Shown here piece after piece: positions 51,268 through 59,186 of a stretch of 64,000 bases of DNA. The stretch comes from Thermoplasmata archaeon (GTDB lineage: Archaea > Thermoplasmatota > Thermoplasmata > Lutacidiplasmatales > UBA184). The stretch covers positions 98,927 through 162,926 of the forward strand of contig JAKIWI010000003.1 of assembly GCA_022750115.1 (NCBI GenBank), read 5' to 3'. The notes below the pieces were generated by a model. The model had not been told where the DNA came from, did not search any database, and saw nothing but the letters and a program-made list of their open reading frames with translations. Position numbers and translations under genes: made by a program. How positions within the stretch are numbered: the stretch's first letter is position 1; every line of letters begins with the position of its first letter.

Positions 51268-52500
51268 CTAGAGTTCCATGGGACCCGGCAGCGGCGGACG
51301 GGAGGTCGGCGGCTCCGTCAGGATCGACGGGTCATTCGCGCCGAACAGCTCCCGAGCCGAGACAACGCTTCGGAACCCGGGGAATGCCCGGACCGCGGCG
51401 GACGAGGTCAGAGCGAGTACCACGACGACGGAGATGAAGATCGAGTACCATCCCGAACTAATCAACCCGAGTCCGAGAACGAGGGTGAGGATGACCGTCG
51501 CGCTGGTCAAGCGCGCATTCATCAAAACGGTCACCGGGCCGGCCCGTTCCTTCCCGAAGACGCGGCGCACGACGGGGAACAGCGAGGCGACTTTCAGGGC
51601 GGTGGCGGCGAGGAGGAGCCCGAGGAGGAGCGGCCAGTGGGCCAGGACAAACTGCGGGTCCACCCGCAACCCGACCGCGACGAAGTAGAGCGGGATGAAC
51701 AGCGCGAACGCGATCGGCCGCAGGTTCCCCAGGTAGGACTTCCATGCCTCGGGCGGGACGAGTTGCGAGAAGATCAACCCCATCAGAAAGACGAACAGGA
51801 TACCCGGGACGCCGACCAGCGCCGAGAGGAGCGCCAGGATCGCAAGGGAGAGCAGCAGCGACCGGGCTCCGATGTTCGTGAACTGCTTCGGCTCGCCTCC
51901 CTCCACCGCTTTCGTGAGGCGCGGGAGCAGCAGGGCGGCGACGGCGAGTGCCCCCAGTACCCCGATCGTGAACAGGAACCCGGGGGTGGTCAGGACGGTG
52001 GCGGTCGTGGCGGTGGCGTCCTCGGCGAGGTTCACGCAGAGGGTCGAAGCGAGCACGAGGCGGCCGAGCGGCAAGTTCGCGAGGTCGTACTGCTGGAGTG
52101 TCGTGTAGGTGATCGAGATCGAGGTGTCCGCGAGGACGGTCGCGCCGATGACGCTGACGAAAAGCGGAGCGTGGACGACGAAGTACAGGAGTACGAACAG
52201 GCCGAGGAACGGCCCAACGAATCCGGCGATCCCAACCGTCAGCGCGGACCGGAGGTTCGCGCGGAGGAACCCGTAGCCCGTCTCGAACCCGGCGAGAAAG
52301 ACGATGAACAGCCCGCCGAGGATGATGATCGAGTCCGTTCCGACCGGGAGCGCGAATCCCACGACGGCGACCAGGACGATGCCCGCGATGATCTCGAGGG
52401 CCGTGATCGGGAGCGAGGTCCATCGCGCGACGAGGGCGGTGACCACGACCGCCGCGAAGACGAGGACCAGGTCGAGGTCCAAAGGGTTGAGGGTGACCAT
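51268..52500 (-). CDS. Monovalent cation/proton antiporter, CPA2 family
   Basis: A 410-residue antiporter with about 12 helices. Features of the Na+/H+ or K+/H+ exchanger group include PITALEIIAGIVLVAVVG, FLAGFETGYGFLRANLRSALTVG, the SISITYTTLQQYD stretch and LCVNLAEDATATTATV with acidic residues in a helix core, and YFVAVGLRVDP. No C-terminal RCK domain is attached. A TATA box on the minus strand (52533-52543) lies ~38 nt upstream of ATG 52500. Confidence 0.88.
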   Translation of the reverse strand: MVTLNPLDLDLVLVFAAVVVTALVARWTSLPITALEIIAGIVLVAVVGFALPVGTDSIIILGGLFIVFLAGFETGYGFLRANLRSALTVGIAGFVGPFLGLFVLLYFVVHAPLFVSVIGATVLADTSISITYTTLQQYDLANLPLGRLVLASTLCVNLAEDATATTATVLTTPGFLFTIGVLGALAVAALLLPRLTKAVEGGEPKQFTNIGARSLLLSLAILALLSALVGVPGILFVFLMGLIFSQLVPPEAWKSYLGNLRPIAFALFIPLYFVAVGLRVDPQFVLAHWPLLLGLLLAATALKVASLFPVVRRVFGKERAGPVTVLMNARLTSATVILTLVLGLGLISSGWYSIFISVVVVLALTSSAAVRAFPGFRSVVSARELFGANDPSILTEPPTSRPPLPGPMEL

Positions 52501-52532
52501 GGTTCCCGGCGATTCGTCACCGCGAGACGAGG

Positions 52533-52543
52533 GGGTATAATTT
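52533..52543 (-). promoter_or_regulatory. TATA box for the antiporter gene
   Basis: The minus strand reads AAATTATACCC, a strong archaeal TATA element, ~38 nt before ATG 52500. Confidence 0.6.
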
Positions 52544-52694
52544 CTTGCGGCTCGGAAAGTGCGTCTCGAAGGCCGGCCCAGCCTCGGACTGGACGCCCAA
52601 CCGCCGGTGGCGAGTGCGACTCAGGGCCGTGCGACCGCATCGACGATTCGCTGGGGTTCGGCCATGATGGCGTGGCCCGAAAATCGCCCTTCGA

Positions 52695-52737
52695 GCGACT
52701 CCGGAGTGGGCGGCTTTGCCCGAGAACTCGTTTCTGA
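52695..52737 (+). repeat. Hairpin repeat, copy 1 (left arm decayed)
   Basis: Contains CCGGAGTGGGCGGCTTTGCC followed by CGAGAACTCGTTTCTG. The right arm CGGCTTTGCCC is intact; the left arm has drifted. Related to copies at 53719, 54443, 54543 and 55977. Confidence 0.5.
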
Positions 52738-53033
52738 GTACGGGTTCTTGTGCGGAGCGTCGAGGTTCTGGATGGCGCCGTTGACTCCAGTCCTCATCGC
52801 GCGGGCGCTTCCGTTGGGACCGGCGGCCCGACACGGTCGCGATCCCGATCACGGCGGCCGCGTCAGTCCCCACCCAGACGACAGGCACTTCCCAACGCGT
52901 CGACGTGGGTTTGAACGCGAGCGTCTCGGCCCTCTCGAGCTGCCCGCTCCGCCCAATCGCCCCGGAAGAGGGCTTCGACGGCCGCTCCGTTATCCACGAA
53001 ACGGACTCGGAGGATTGGGGGTAGGCGGATAGT

Positions 53034-53639
53034 ATGGCGCGGAAGCTCGTCGCGAACATGCTCAGCACGCTCGACGGCGTCGTTCGGTTCGAGGCGGTCC
53101 AGGCTGCGATTTTCTCGTTTCAGGATGAACTGGTCGAGGCGGAGTTCGCCTCGAAGATCGCCGAGGAGGATGCGATGCTCTTGGGACGGAAGACCTACGA
53201 AGAATGGCTCGCATTTTGGCCGAACTCGGACATCGAGCCCTTCGCCAGTCACATCAACCGGGTTCCCAAGTACGTGGTGTCCCGCACCTTGCCCTCGGTC
53301 TCCTGGCCCACCCCCGGCAAGGCGCATCTGCTGGCGGGCGACCTTCGTGACGAGGTCCAGACGTTGAAGCGGCAGCCCGGCGGGACCATCGGTGTCCATG
53401 GGAGCCCTACGCTCGTCGGATCGCTGATCCAGGCGAACTTGCTGGACCTTCTGCGACTTGCCGTCTACCCCGTCGTGGCCGGTACCGGCGCGCGGCTGTT
53501 CGGGGAAGGTTTCCCAGCCGAGCGATTTCGATTGGTCGACTCGCTATCCGGCCCGAGCGGCATAGCGGTCCTGACCTACCAACCGCTCGGACGGCTGGAG
53601 CCGGCGAAAACCAGCGACATCGCCCCGAAGCCCGAATAG
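53034..53639 (+). CDS. Dihydrofolate reductase/RibD C-terminal family protein
   Basis: A 201-residue member of the RibD_C/DHFR-like reductase family. MLSTLDGVV, AMLLGRKTYEEWLAFWP, KYVVSRTL and IGVHGSPTLVGSLIQANLLDLLRLAVYPVVAGTGARLFGEG are typical. It should bind NADPH; substrates in this family are folate or riboflavin-precursor-like, but many small members are uncharacterised. It lies between two hairpin repeats in the low-density region, suggesting horizontal gain. Confidence 0.87.
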   Translation: MARKLVANMLSTLDGVVRFEAVQAAIFSFQDELVEAEFASKIAEEDAMLLGRKTYEEWLAFWPNSDIEPFASHINRVPKYVVSRTLPSVSWPTPGKAHLLAGDLRDEVQTLKRQPGGTIGVHGSPTLVGSLIQANLLDLLRLAVYPVVAGTGARLFGEGFPAERFRLVDSLSGPSGIAVLTYQPLGRLEPAKTSDIAPKPE

Positions 53640-53718
53640 GGCCGTGCAAAGCGCACGGGCGTCGCCCGAGAGCCGGTTGGTGCGCAGGTCGATGAGTTTC
53701 TGGGTCATGAGCGGTTTT

Positions 53719-53757
53719 CGGGCAGTGCCGAAGTAGACGACTTTGCCCGAGAATTAT
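53719..53757 (+). repeat. Hairpin repeat, copy 2
   Basis: GGGCAGTGCCG-AAGTAGA-CGACTTTGCCC, an imperfect version of the 11-bp-arm hairpin, followed by GAGAATTATTTTCTGTG. It lies in the 244-nt spacer between the DHFR-family gene and the SRPBCC gene. Confidence 0.6.
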
Positions 53758-53883
53758 TTTCTGTGCCGGACTTCACGTGCACGGCTCTGGCTCTCGGTGC
53801 GGGATGCGTTGGAAGGCAGAGCCGGTGGGGATTGAGAGGGGTGCGTAGAACTGGGAAAGCCCGCCGAACCATCCGGGGGTCCT

Positions 53884-54375
53884 TTAGCCACCCTTCGCGG
53901 GCCGTCCCGCTCGGTAATCGACCTCGCAAGCCGTCCTGAAGATGGCCCAGGTGGCCGCCACTTGAGCACGAAGTTCTCCCTTCGTTGGATGGTCGGGCGT
54001 GAGCCAGCGCTCGGTGACGAGCAGATGGAGCCGGGTCCGCCCTCGGCCCATCGCGCTAACACGATAGTCCAGCGACTGCTGATCGGTTTCGTCGATCTGA
54101 TCGAGGTGCCAGGAGCGCGGCGGATTGAGACGCACCAGGTCGACGGCGATCGCGGGGTCGCGACCCTCGTCGACCCCGCGACCTCGGGTCACGCGGATGC
54201 GGAGCACGCGACGCGCCGAAACTCGGATCACATGAAACGTCGACGCCCTCGAGAACCGCGAGTCAGCGGGCCGGTAGTCCGTGCACCATTCGTACACGTA
54301 TCGCGATGGGGCGCGTATCACGAGGGACAAGCGAACCTGGGTGGTACCGTACAACCGGTGGCCCCGTTCGGGCAT
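53884..54375 (-). CDS. SRPBCC (START-like) ligand-binding domain protein
   Basis: A 163-residue protein with the fold signature of SRPBCC/polyketide-cyclase-like proteins: VRLSLVIRAPSRYVYEWCTDYRPADSRF, then strands ending SLDYRVSAMGRGRTRLHLLVTERW and a C-terminal helix AQVAATWAIFRTACEVDYRAG. It would bind a small hydrophobic ligand in a helix-grip cavity. No partner is evident. Hairpin repeats lie on both sides. Confidence 0.75.
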   Translation of the reverse strand: MPERGHRLYGTTQVRLSLVIRAPSRYVYEWCTDYRPADSRFSRASTFHVIRVSARRVLRIRVTRGRGVDEGRDPAIAVDLVRLNPPRSWHLDQIDETDQQSLDYRVSAMGRGRTRLHLLVTERWLTPDHPTKGELRAQVAATWAIFRTACEVDYRAGRPAKGG

Positions 54376-54442
54376 CGGGAGCAGAAATCGGGGATTCGCA
54401 TTAAGCCCGGTGTACGGGAACGGCCGCGAAGCGGCCCCGTTT

Positions 54443-54476
54443 GGCGACGGCGTTGCCTGAGAACCAGGTTCTGTGT
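54443..54476 (+). repeat. Hairpin repeat, copy 3 (partial)
   Basis: ACGGCGTTGCCTGAGAACC plus AGGTTCTGTG. It lacks the left arm but aligns with the right half and downstream part of copy 2 (GCCCGAG...TTCTGTG...GGCTCT...CTCGGT). It includes AGAACC-A-GGTTCT, itself a small inverted repeat. Confidence 0.45.
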
Positions 54477-54542
54477 CGCACTCAGTGGGCGGGGCTCTCG
54501 GTTTCTGGGCGCGGGTGCTAGTTTCTGGGCAGGGGGGCGTTT

Positions 54543-54588
54543 AGGGGCAAAGCCGGAGTAGACGGCTTTGCCGAAAAGGCGATTTTGC
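54543..54588 (+). repeat. Hairpin repeat, copy 4
   Basis: GGGGCAAAGCCG-GAGTAGA-CGGCTTTGCC, near-perfect arms with the same 7-nt loop as copy 5, followed by GAAAAGGCGATTTTGCCC, which offers an alternative right arm. Confidence 0.6.
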
Positions 54589-54906
54589 CCTAAAATTCGC
54601 ACCGTTTCCCGAATAATCCGCTTGCGCTGCGAGAGCGTCGCCGAACTGTGCATCAGATTCCCGTCGCGTGCTTTGCTCCCGTACGCGGCGCGCCGTCGCG
54701 GGTGGTGGACCCGTGGGCGACGGGTCTGCGAGTGGGATGTTCGGGGGCTAAAGCTCGAAGCAGAAGTCTGGTCCGGCATTACACTTGAGGCGCATTCTCA
54801 CGGAATGTGGGGCCCGAGCATCCGCTTACCGTCGTATAGGGACGATGTCCCCCCCCCTCACGCTGCTAGAGTCTGCGAAGTCCGGTACGGGGGCGAGTGG
54901 ATTGGG

Positions 54907-55689
54907 CTAGCTGAGAGTGACCGAGGTGAGCGACGAGTGAGGCCCAATCGTAGCGGTGCCGGTCGCCGTCGGAGCTTTCGTAATGTTCCAGGTACCGCCT
55001 GAATGAGTATCGAGATTCACCGACACCTCGAAAGTCCAGGTTTGCGTCCCAATAAATGGTCCGACCGGGGTCACCGAGAAGACGAGCGCGTAGGACCCCG
55101 AAAGCGGAGTTGTGGTCGTGGCGTTGCACGTCGTGACGCTTACCGAGGCGATGGGGTTACTTCCAGTCCCAATAATGCCGCCTTGGGTAGAGATCACACT
55201 TCCCTCCAACCTGATTTGGCTGTCGGCAAACAAAGAACCACCCGCGCCGAGTCCCCCCCCAGGGCACGTCGTCGCACCCACGGCGGATCCTGTCAGTGAC
55301 CAACGCACCGTGACAGTCGATGGAAGGCTACACGTGGTCCCGACGCAGGTCCACGTGAACCCAGAGTCCCCCGCCGCCGACCGTTCCTCGAAATTGTGAA
55401 CCCCTGAGGCACCGGTCGACTTTGAGTCGATCGACTCCGCAACCGCCCCCGTAGTGAGCGTGAACGACGGGGTGACCAGGACGGTGTTCGTCCCAGTTCC
55501 TGTGCTTGATACGGTGGTGGTGGAAGTGGTGGCTGAGCCGCCAAACGGCGCGGAGAAGAAGGCAAAGGAGGCGCTTGCCCCGGGGACTAGCAGCACGGTG
55601 ATCGTGAGCAAGGTGCCCAACGCCAAGATCCCACGACCTCTGCCGACACCCCACATTCGCCGCACTCGCTCCGCTTTCCTTTCGCTCAT
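54907..55689 (-). CDS. Secreted Ser/Thr-rich protein of unknown function
   Basis: A 260-residue exported protein with a Sec-type helix (ILALGTLLTITVLLVPGASASFA, residues ~20-42) and a beta-rich domain very rich in Thr, Ser and Gly (TTSTTTVSSTGTGTNTV). There are five cysteines in the mature part. The ATG has GGGAGGAG 7 nt upstream, one of the better ribosome sites in the window. No domain recognised. It resembles in style, but not clearly in sequence, the secreted protein at 37.7 kb. It sits between hairpin repeats 4 and 5. Confidence 0.7.
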   Translation of the reverse strand: MSERKAERVRRMWGVGRGRGILALGTLLTITVLLVPGASASFAFFSAPFGGSATTSTTTVSSTGTGTNTVLVTPSFTLTTGAVAESIDSKSTGASGVHNFEERSAAGDSGFTWTCVGTTCSLPSTVTVRWSLTGSAVGATTCPGGGLGAGGSLFADSQIRLEGSVISTQGGIIGTGSNPIASVSVTTCNATTTTPLSGSYALVFSVTPVGPFIGTQTWTFEVSVNLDTHSGGTWNITKAPTATGTATIGPHSSLTSVTLS

Positions 55690-56280
55690 TCACTCCTCCC
55701 TTGCCTTGTCGGGATGTAGCACGAGGGGATTCATGCGTATTTATGCGTGGTGAGGCTTTCGGCCCCAACCGTCCACCGATTTCCTATCGGAATTCTACCT
55801 CGAATGCGCATTCATCCAAGAAACCTTGGGACACAGCTAGTCTCGAGCATCCAACTACCTGCGGCTGCTCTCAGCCCGATTCAAAGACTGCGGTGCAGTC
55901 GTTCGCGTCCGTGGGCGCGAGACCTGCCCGAGAAATCGATGCTCTGGCCGAAAATGGCCGCCCGAAAAAAGGTTCTCGGGCAAAGCCGGAGTAGACGGCT
56001 TTGCCCGCAAACGCCACAGTCGGGGCAAGTTCTTGTGCAACCGGCTGACTTTTTGGGCAAGAGGGGGGCCTCCGCCCCGCCACTCGGCCTCACGCGACGC
56101 CCCGATCTCGGCTTCCTTTCCCCCAAACCCCCGACACCACCGGCGCGGCCCCCGTTCTGAATCACAGCGACATTGCAGGCGGTTCGGGCGATGACCTGAT
56201 TTTGGGCGAGAGGAGGAGCGACGGAACTCTGTCAGCCAATCGGCAGCCTATTCAGGATTCAGGACGTCCTGTCCCTGGAA
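55690..56280. other. Spacer with hairpin repeat and no gene
   Basis: About 590 nt with lower GC than the main window. It holds copy 5 of the hairpin repeat. Overlapping frames at 55747-56160 and others read through the repeat (the peptide KAVYSGFA recurs in such translations) and are not credible genes. Confidence 0.55.
55977..56007 (+). repeat. Hairpin repeat, copy 5 (perfect arms)
   Basis: GGGCAAAGCCG-GAGTAGA-CGGCTTTGCCC: two perfect 11-bp arms and a 7-nt loop, preceded by CTC. Downstream GCAAACGCC...GGTTCTTGTGC-like sequence recalls the flanks of copy 1. This is the reference copy for the family. Confidence 0.75.
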
Positions 56281-56799
56281 ATGGCGGGCGGGATTCGGAT
56301 CATTCATTCTAGCGCGGAGTTCCGCTTCAAGCCACTAGAAGATCGACCCGAACCCTTGCAGCCGCTGCCCTACCTAACGCTCTGGCTGACCACCGCGCTT
56401 GAGGATAACGACAATCGAGCGGATCCGCAATCGCACGGCTACGTGCTTTCTTGGACCGCCCGGCTCTTCCTGTTCGGCGGTGCTGCGAAAGAGCTCGGGA
56501 AAATCGACGAACCGCTCGTGGGCCATGAAGTGATGCTAGCGGGGGGCGAGCTACGGTTCGCCTTTCGGCTCTCATTGCGGTCGACGGTGACAAGCGCGCT
56601 CGGTCGCCTGCAGGGCCGGGGCCCGCCCGGCCAGCTGGAGCTTCGTGTCACGATGCTCGAGAAAAGGACTGGCCGGCCGGTGGAGTTCGTCGGCTACTTC
56701 GAGGTCGGAGTAAACCGAATCTCGTTAGAGTTTGTCCAACTCAAATTCAATACTCTGGAGCCGGTAAATCTGAAGGTCCCGTACTTGGGGTCTGAGTAG
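56281..56799 (+). CDS. Conserved-looking protein of unknown function beside the ubiquitin-like operon
   Basis: A 172-residue soluble protein, not recognised. It shows long amphipathic strands (YVLSWTARLFLFGGAA; LELRVTMLEKRTGRPVEFVGYFEVGVNRISLEFVQLKFNTL), so it is probably a beta-sandwich. It runs towards the E1/JAB gene and ends 34 nt from its stop. Whether it belongs to the ubiquitin-like system, e.g. as substrate or sensor, is unknown. Confidence 0.6.
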   Translation: MAGGIRIIHSSAEFRFKPLEDRPEPLQPLPYLTLWLTTALEDNDNRADPQSHGYVLSWTARLFLFGGAAKELGKIDEPLVGHEVMLAGGELRFAFRLSLRSTVTSALGRLQGRGPPGQLELRVTMLEKRTGRPVEFVGYFEVGVNRISLEFVQLKFNTLEPVNLKVPYLGSE

Positions 56800-56833
56800 C
56801 GGTTGCTCGTGTCAAATGACCACTTCCATCCCA

Positions 56834-58309
56834 TCACATCCCCGTGACAAGCGTAGCGGATGCAGCGAAGCCGACCGGGTCACCGCGTGCAAGTTCGCCA
56901 GAGTCGTGGGGGCAACGGCGATCGCTGCGCGGCTGCACGCTGTACAGCCGAGATTCGAGAAAATCGATGCTCAAGAGAGGACGCGAAGTCGAACGGGCCA
57001 TGAATCCCGTGAGGAGTTGCATCAATTCCACTACCGCGAATGATGCCAGTGCGCCGTTGAAACTGACTACCTGTGCCGGATTCACTGCTCCTTTCACATA
57101 CTCGGGTCCTCGACCTGCGGACTCAATAGCTAGCTTCTCCGGCGACAGCATACCCGAGCACCACATGCAATGGCCTCCTGGAAGGTAGCGATGGATGTGG
57201 CCCGCGACAGCAGTGGCCCGGTGCGGACCCTCGCCGTCCGATATTCGGGTACCCATCCCGATGTCAATCAGAGGCACGACGTACCTCCAACTGACCTTCT
57301 GAAGTTCAACACGGGAGGCAAGGGTATCCACGCAACTTACGATTACGTCTGAATCCCTCAAAGCGCGAATACCGTTCGTCGACGGAAACCTTTCGCCAAA
57401 CGCTTCAACTCGTACATCTGGGTTGACACCTTGAACGAGCTGTTTCATTACAGCTGTCTTCGGGCGATTCAAGTCCGCCGGTCCCGCCCCCACCAGTCGC
57501 GAGAGGTTACTCGCTTCTACCGAGTCATCGTCGACAAGGACAATCGTCCCTACCCCGATATGGGCAAGTTGCTGAACGACGTGAGATCCTCCGCCCCCAA
57601 GACCCACAACCGCGACTTTGGAAGCTGCTAGGATGCGCTGACCGGCCCTGCCTATCAAGAGTTCCTGCCGGTCGTACACTTCCTCCCGCTCGATGTCGGG
57701 GCCTGCTCGGTCTGGGGTCAGTTTCAGCGGTGATTCAGTCCACCGGGCCCTCTCGACACGCTTGATTTCGAATCCTCCTCCGGGCGTCGGGTACGACACC
57801 ACACCTCCTATCGAATTCTCACGACCGATTACGAGACTCCCATGAGGCCTGAACGGGACGAGACTGCGAAAGCGTGGAAGGAGGACTCGCGCGCCCGCTT
57901 CATCAGTGTGCGAAAGCGCCGGTTGGTTCGACCAACCGTGGGAGTGAATGAGGAGAATTCCTAGCGCTTTTTGGATGGCTTCTGAGGCGACACGCGCTGT
58001 CATCCCACTGCTCCATGCGGTTCCCTCTCCGGTCAAGCGATAGTCCGCTTCGGGAACCTCCAGGAGGTCAGATACCGTCACCACGGGGCCGGACTGCGTA
58101 AGGAAATTGCCCGCCAATGCGAATACCACACGTTCGGCGCCAGGGGGAGCGGGTCTTGCCAACTCCTCAGTCAGTCGATCTCGAAACGTGCTTGGAAATC
58201 GAACTTCTACTCTCCCCCCCTCTCTGAGGACATCTTCGCCAAGCGGTCGTGGACCGAGCCGCGCCTGCGACTTGCGCGGTTTCTTGGGTTTCGCTTTGGA
58301 ACTGGACAT
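56834..58309 (-). CDS. JAB/JAMM peptidase - ThiF/E1 adenylyltransferase fusion
   Basis: A 491-residue two-domain protein of prokaryotic ubiquitin-like systems. Residues ~35-180 form a JAB-type domain with H122-S-H124 ... S133-x2-D136, a JAMM-like zinc set in which H-x-H and S are eight, not the usual seven, residues apart. Residues ~215-460 form the ThiF/E1 domain: nucleotide loop VVGLGGGGSHVV (234-245), acidic DDDSVEASNLSRL (260-272) and a CMWC (381-384) plus C466 zinc-type set. The only other Cys is C326. The protein could both activate its Ubl by adenylation and cut it off or mature it. It is the last gene of the Ubl-E2-E1/JAB operon. Confidence 0.88.
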   Translation of the reverse strand: MSSSKAKPKKPRKSQARLGPRPLGEDVLREGGRVEVRFPSTFRDRLTEELARPAPPGAERVVFALAGNFLTQSGPVVTVSDLLEVPEADYRLTGEGTAWSSGMTARVASEAIQKALGILLIHSHGWSNQPALSHTDEAGARVLLPRFRSLVPFRPHGSLVIGRENSIGGVVSYPTPGGGFEIKRVERARWTESPLKLTPDRAGPDIEREEVYDRQELLIGRAGQRILAASKVAVVGLGGGGSHVVQQLAHIGVGTIVLVDDDSVEASNLSRLVGAGPADLNRPKTAVMKQLVQGVNPDVRVEAFGERFPSTNGIRALRDSDVIVSCVDTLASRVELQKVSWRYVVPLIDIGMGTRISDGEGPHRATAVAGHIHRYLPGGHCMWCSGMLSPEKLAIESAGRGPEYVKGAVNPAQVVSFNGALASFAVVELMQLLTGFMARSTSRPLLSIDFLESRLYSVQPRSDRRCPHDSGELARGDPVGFAASATLVTGM

Positions 58310-58348
58310 CTCGGTCTTCCGACGCGACTGATTTGGTCCTGTGAGGCC

Positions 58349-58717
58349 CTAGTCCGGCTGGCGGAATCGCCATAGTCGGCGCATGACGTAAAGTCCAACT
58401 GACTCAGAGGAGACCCAGGGACAATTCGCCGAGAAGCTCGCTACTGCTTCACCGTCGACTGTCACCCGACTCATGTTCCGGGGGGCTCGCCCGCTGGCGA
58501 GTGTGATTGTCGGATCGACCAACACGTCAGGGGCAACAGTCGGACTTGAATAAACGAGCATGACAGGCGTCGTGGCGGGGATGCAGCCTTTCGGAAGAAG
58601 CACATCCTTCAGCTTGAACACTCGGCGTCCGTCTGGTAGAGACTTCTCGCTCACTCGGTCGGGTCCGAAGAACCCGAGGAGCTGCTCTCGAGGTCCCGAG
58701 TACGGATCCGAGGCCAT
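58349..58717 (-). CDS. E2-like ubiquitin-conjugating protein (prokaryotic E2 type)
   Basis: A 122-residue protein between the Ubl and E1/JAB genes. LPKGCIPATTPVMLVYSSPTVAPDVLVDPTITLASGRAPRN follows the plan of the prokaryotic E2 families found in Multi_ubiq operons (a strand pair, a Pro-rich turn, then a long turn). The only cysteines are C45 and C99; C99 in SANCPWV is the candidate thioester site. The C-terminal helix is SSESVGLYVMRRLWRF. It starts 3 nt after the Ubl stop. Identification rests on the operon as much as on sequence. Confidence 0.75.
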   Translation of the reverse strand: MASDPYSGPREQLLGFFGPDRVSEKSLPDGRRVFKLKDVLLPKGCIPATTPVMLVYSSPTVAPDVLVDPTITLASGRAPRNMSRVTVDGEAVASFSANCPWVSSESVGLYVMRRLWRFRQPD

Positions 58718-58720
58718 CGA

Positions 58721-58975
58721 TCAGCTGACAGGAGTCGGTGGGAAGTCGACGAATACCTCGTGTTGGTGGATTTCGACGTGTTGCGTGTTCTCCACCGGAA
58801 CGAGGTCGGTGCCGCGCTTTTCGAACAGGTCTGAATTTGGATCGAGGCCCGCCGCCGCCTTGATCTCGGCTCCAGTCACGTCGTCGGTGTGGAAGGGACC
58901 GACCGGCTTCTCGTTGACAATGACGGTGATGTCATGAGAATGGTGAGAGTCGGCCGCAGCTTGGTCCGGCGCCAT
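58721..58975 (-). CDS. Ubiquitin-like beta-grasp protein (Multi_ubiq type)
   Basis: An 84-residue modifier counted from ATG 58975. A His-rich tail (DSHHSHD) precedes a single beta-grasp domain: DITVIVNEKPVGPFHTDDVTGAEIKAAAGL ... LVPVENTQHVEIHQHEVFVDFPP, matching the Multi_ubiq type in strand order and the N-terminal I-V-N motif. The C-terminus is PPTPVS, with no terminal Gly-Gly, so it either is processed or ends in an atypical residue. An upstream in-frame start at 59050 would add 25 residues. It is the first gene of the three-gene operon. Confidence 0.82.
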   Translation of the reverse strand: MAPDQAAADSHHSHDITVIVNEKPVGPFHTDDVTGAEIKAAAGLDPNSDLFEKRGTDLVPVENTQHVEIHQHEVFVDFPPTPVS

Positions 58976-59186
58976 GCAGCTTCCATCCCGTTCGGGTTGA
59001 TAAGCTGGCGACTGGGCGAGCGAAACCCTTCGGCTGACCACTGGCCGCATCCCTCAGAGTGACTCCCAGTTGCCGGAGCTTGAGGTCCGATGCGGCCACC
59101 TCAGGCTCTTCGCAAACCCCACCTCCGAGCCGACGCTGGACCAAGGCGGGCGATACGGACTCGCCACAGCCGTCGGTCGATCATCC

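Larger units (their letters stand above)
52501..53033. other. Gene-poor spacer at the start of the accessory region
   Basis: About 530 nt without a convincing gene. It holds the antiporter promoter and the first of the hairpin-type repeats (about 52695-52737). Open frames here on both strands have erratic composition and no recognised domain. A 14-residue minus-strand remnant reading MAEPQRIVDAVARP (about 52625-52670) looks like the tail of a decayed gene, but this is uncertain. Confidence 0.5.
54376..54906. other. Repeat-bearing spacer without a convincing gene
   Basis: Contains hairpin copies 3 and 4 and a separate perfect hairpin GGCCGC-GAA-GCGGCC at 54422-54436. The open frames crossing it (plus 54568-55002, minus 54318-54779) read straight through the repeats and show no domain. 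Confidence 0.55.

Noticed and set aside
54318-55002. Overlapping frames on both strands (153 and 144 codons) in the repeat region
   Set aside because: They read through hairpin copies 3 and 4, lack domains, and contain repeat-derived peptides such as KAVYSGFA.
52695-56007. CRISPR array
   Set aside because: The repeats are hairpins of differing quality at irregular 0.1-1.4 kb spacing with genes between them, not regular repeat-spacer units; no cas gene is visible.
55747-56165. Frames on both strands around hairpin copy 5
   Set aside because: Same reason: no domain, they pass straight through the palindrome.
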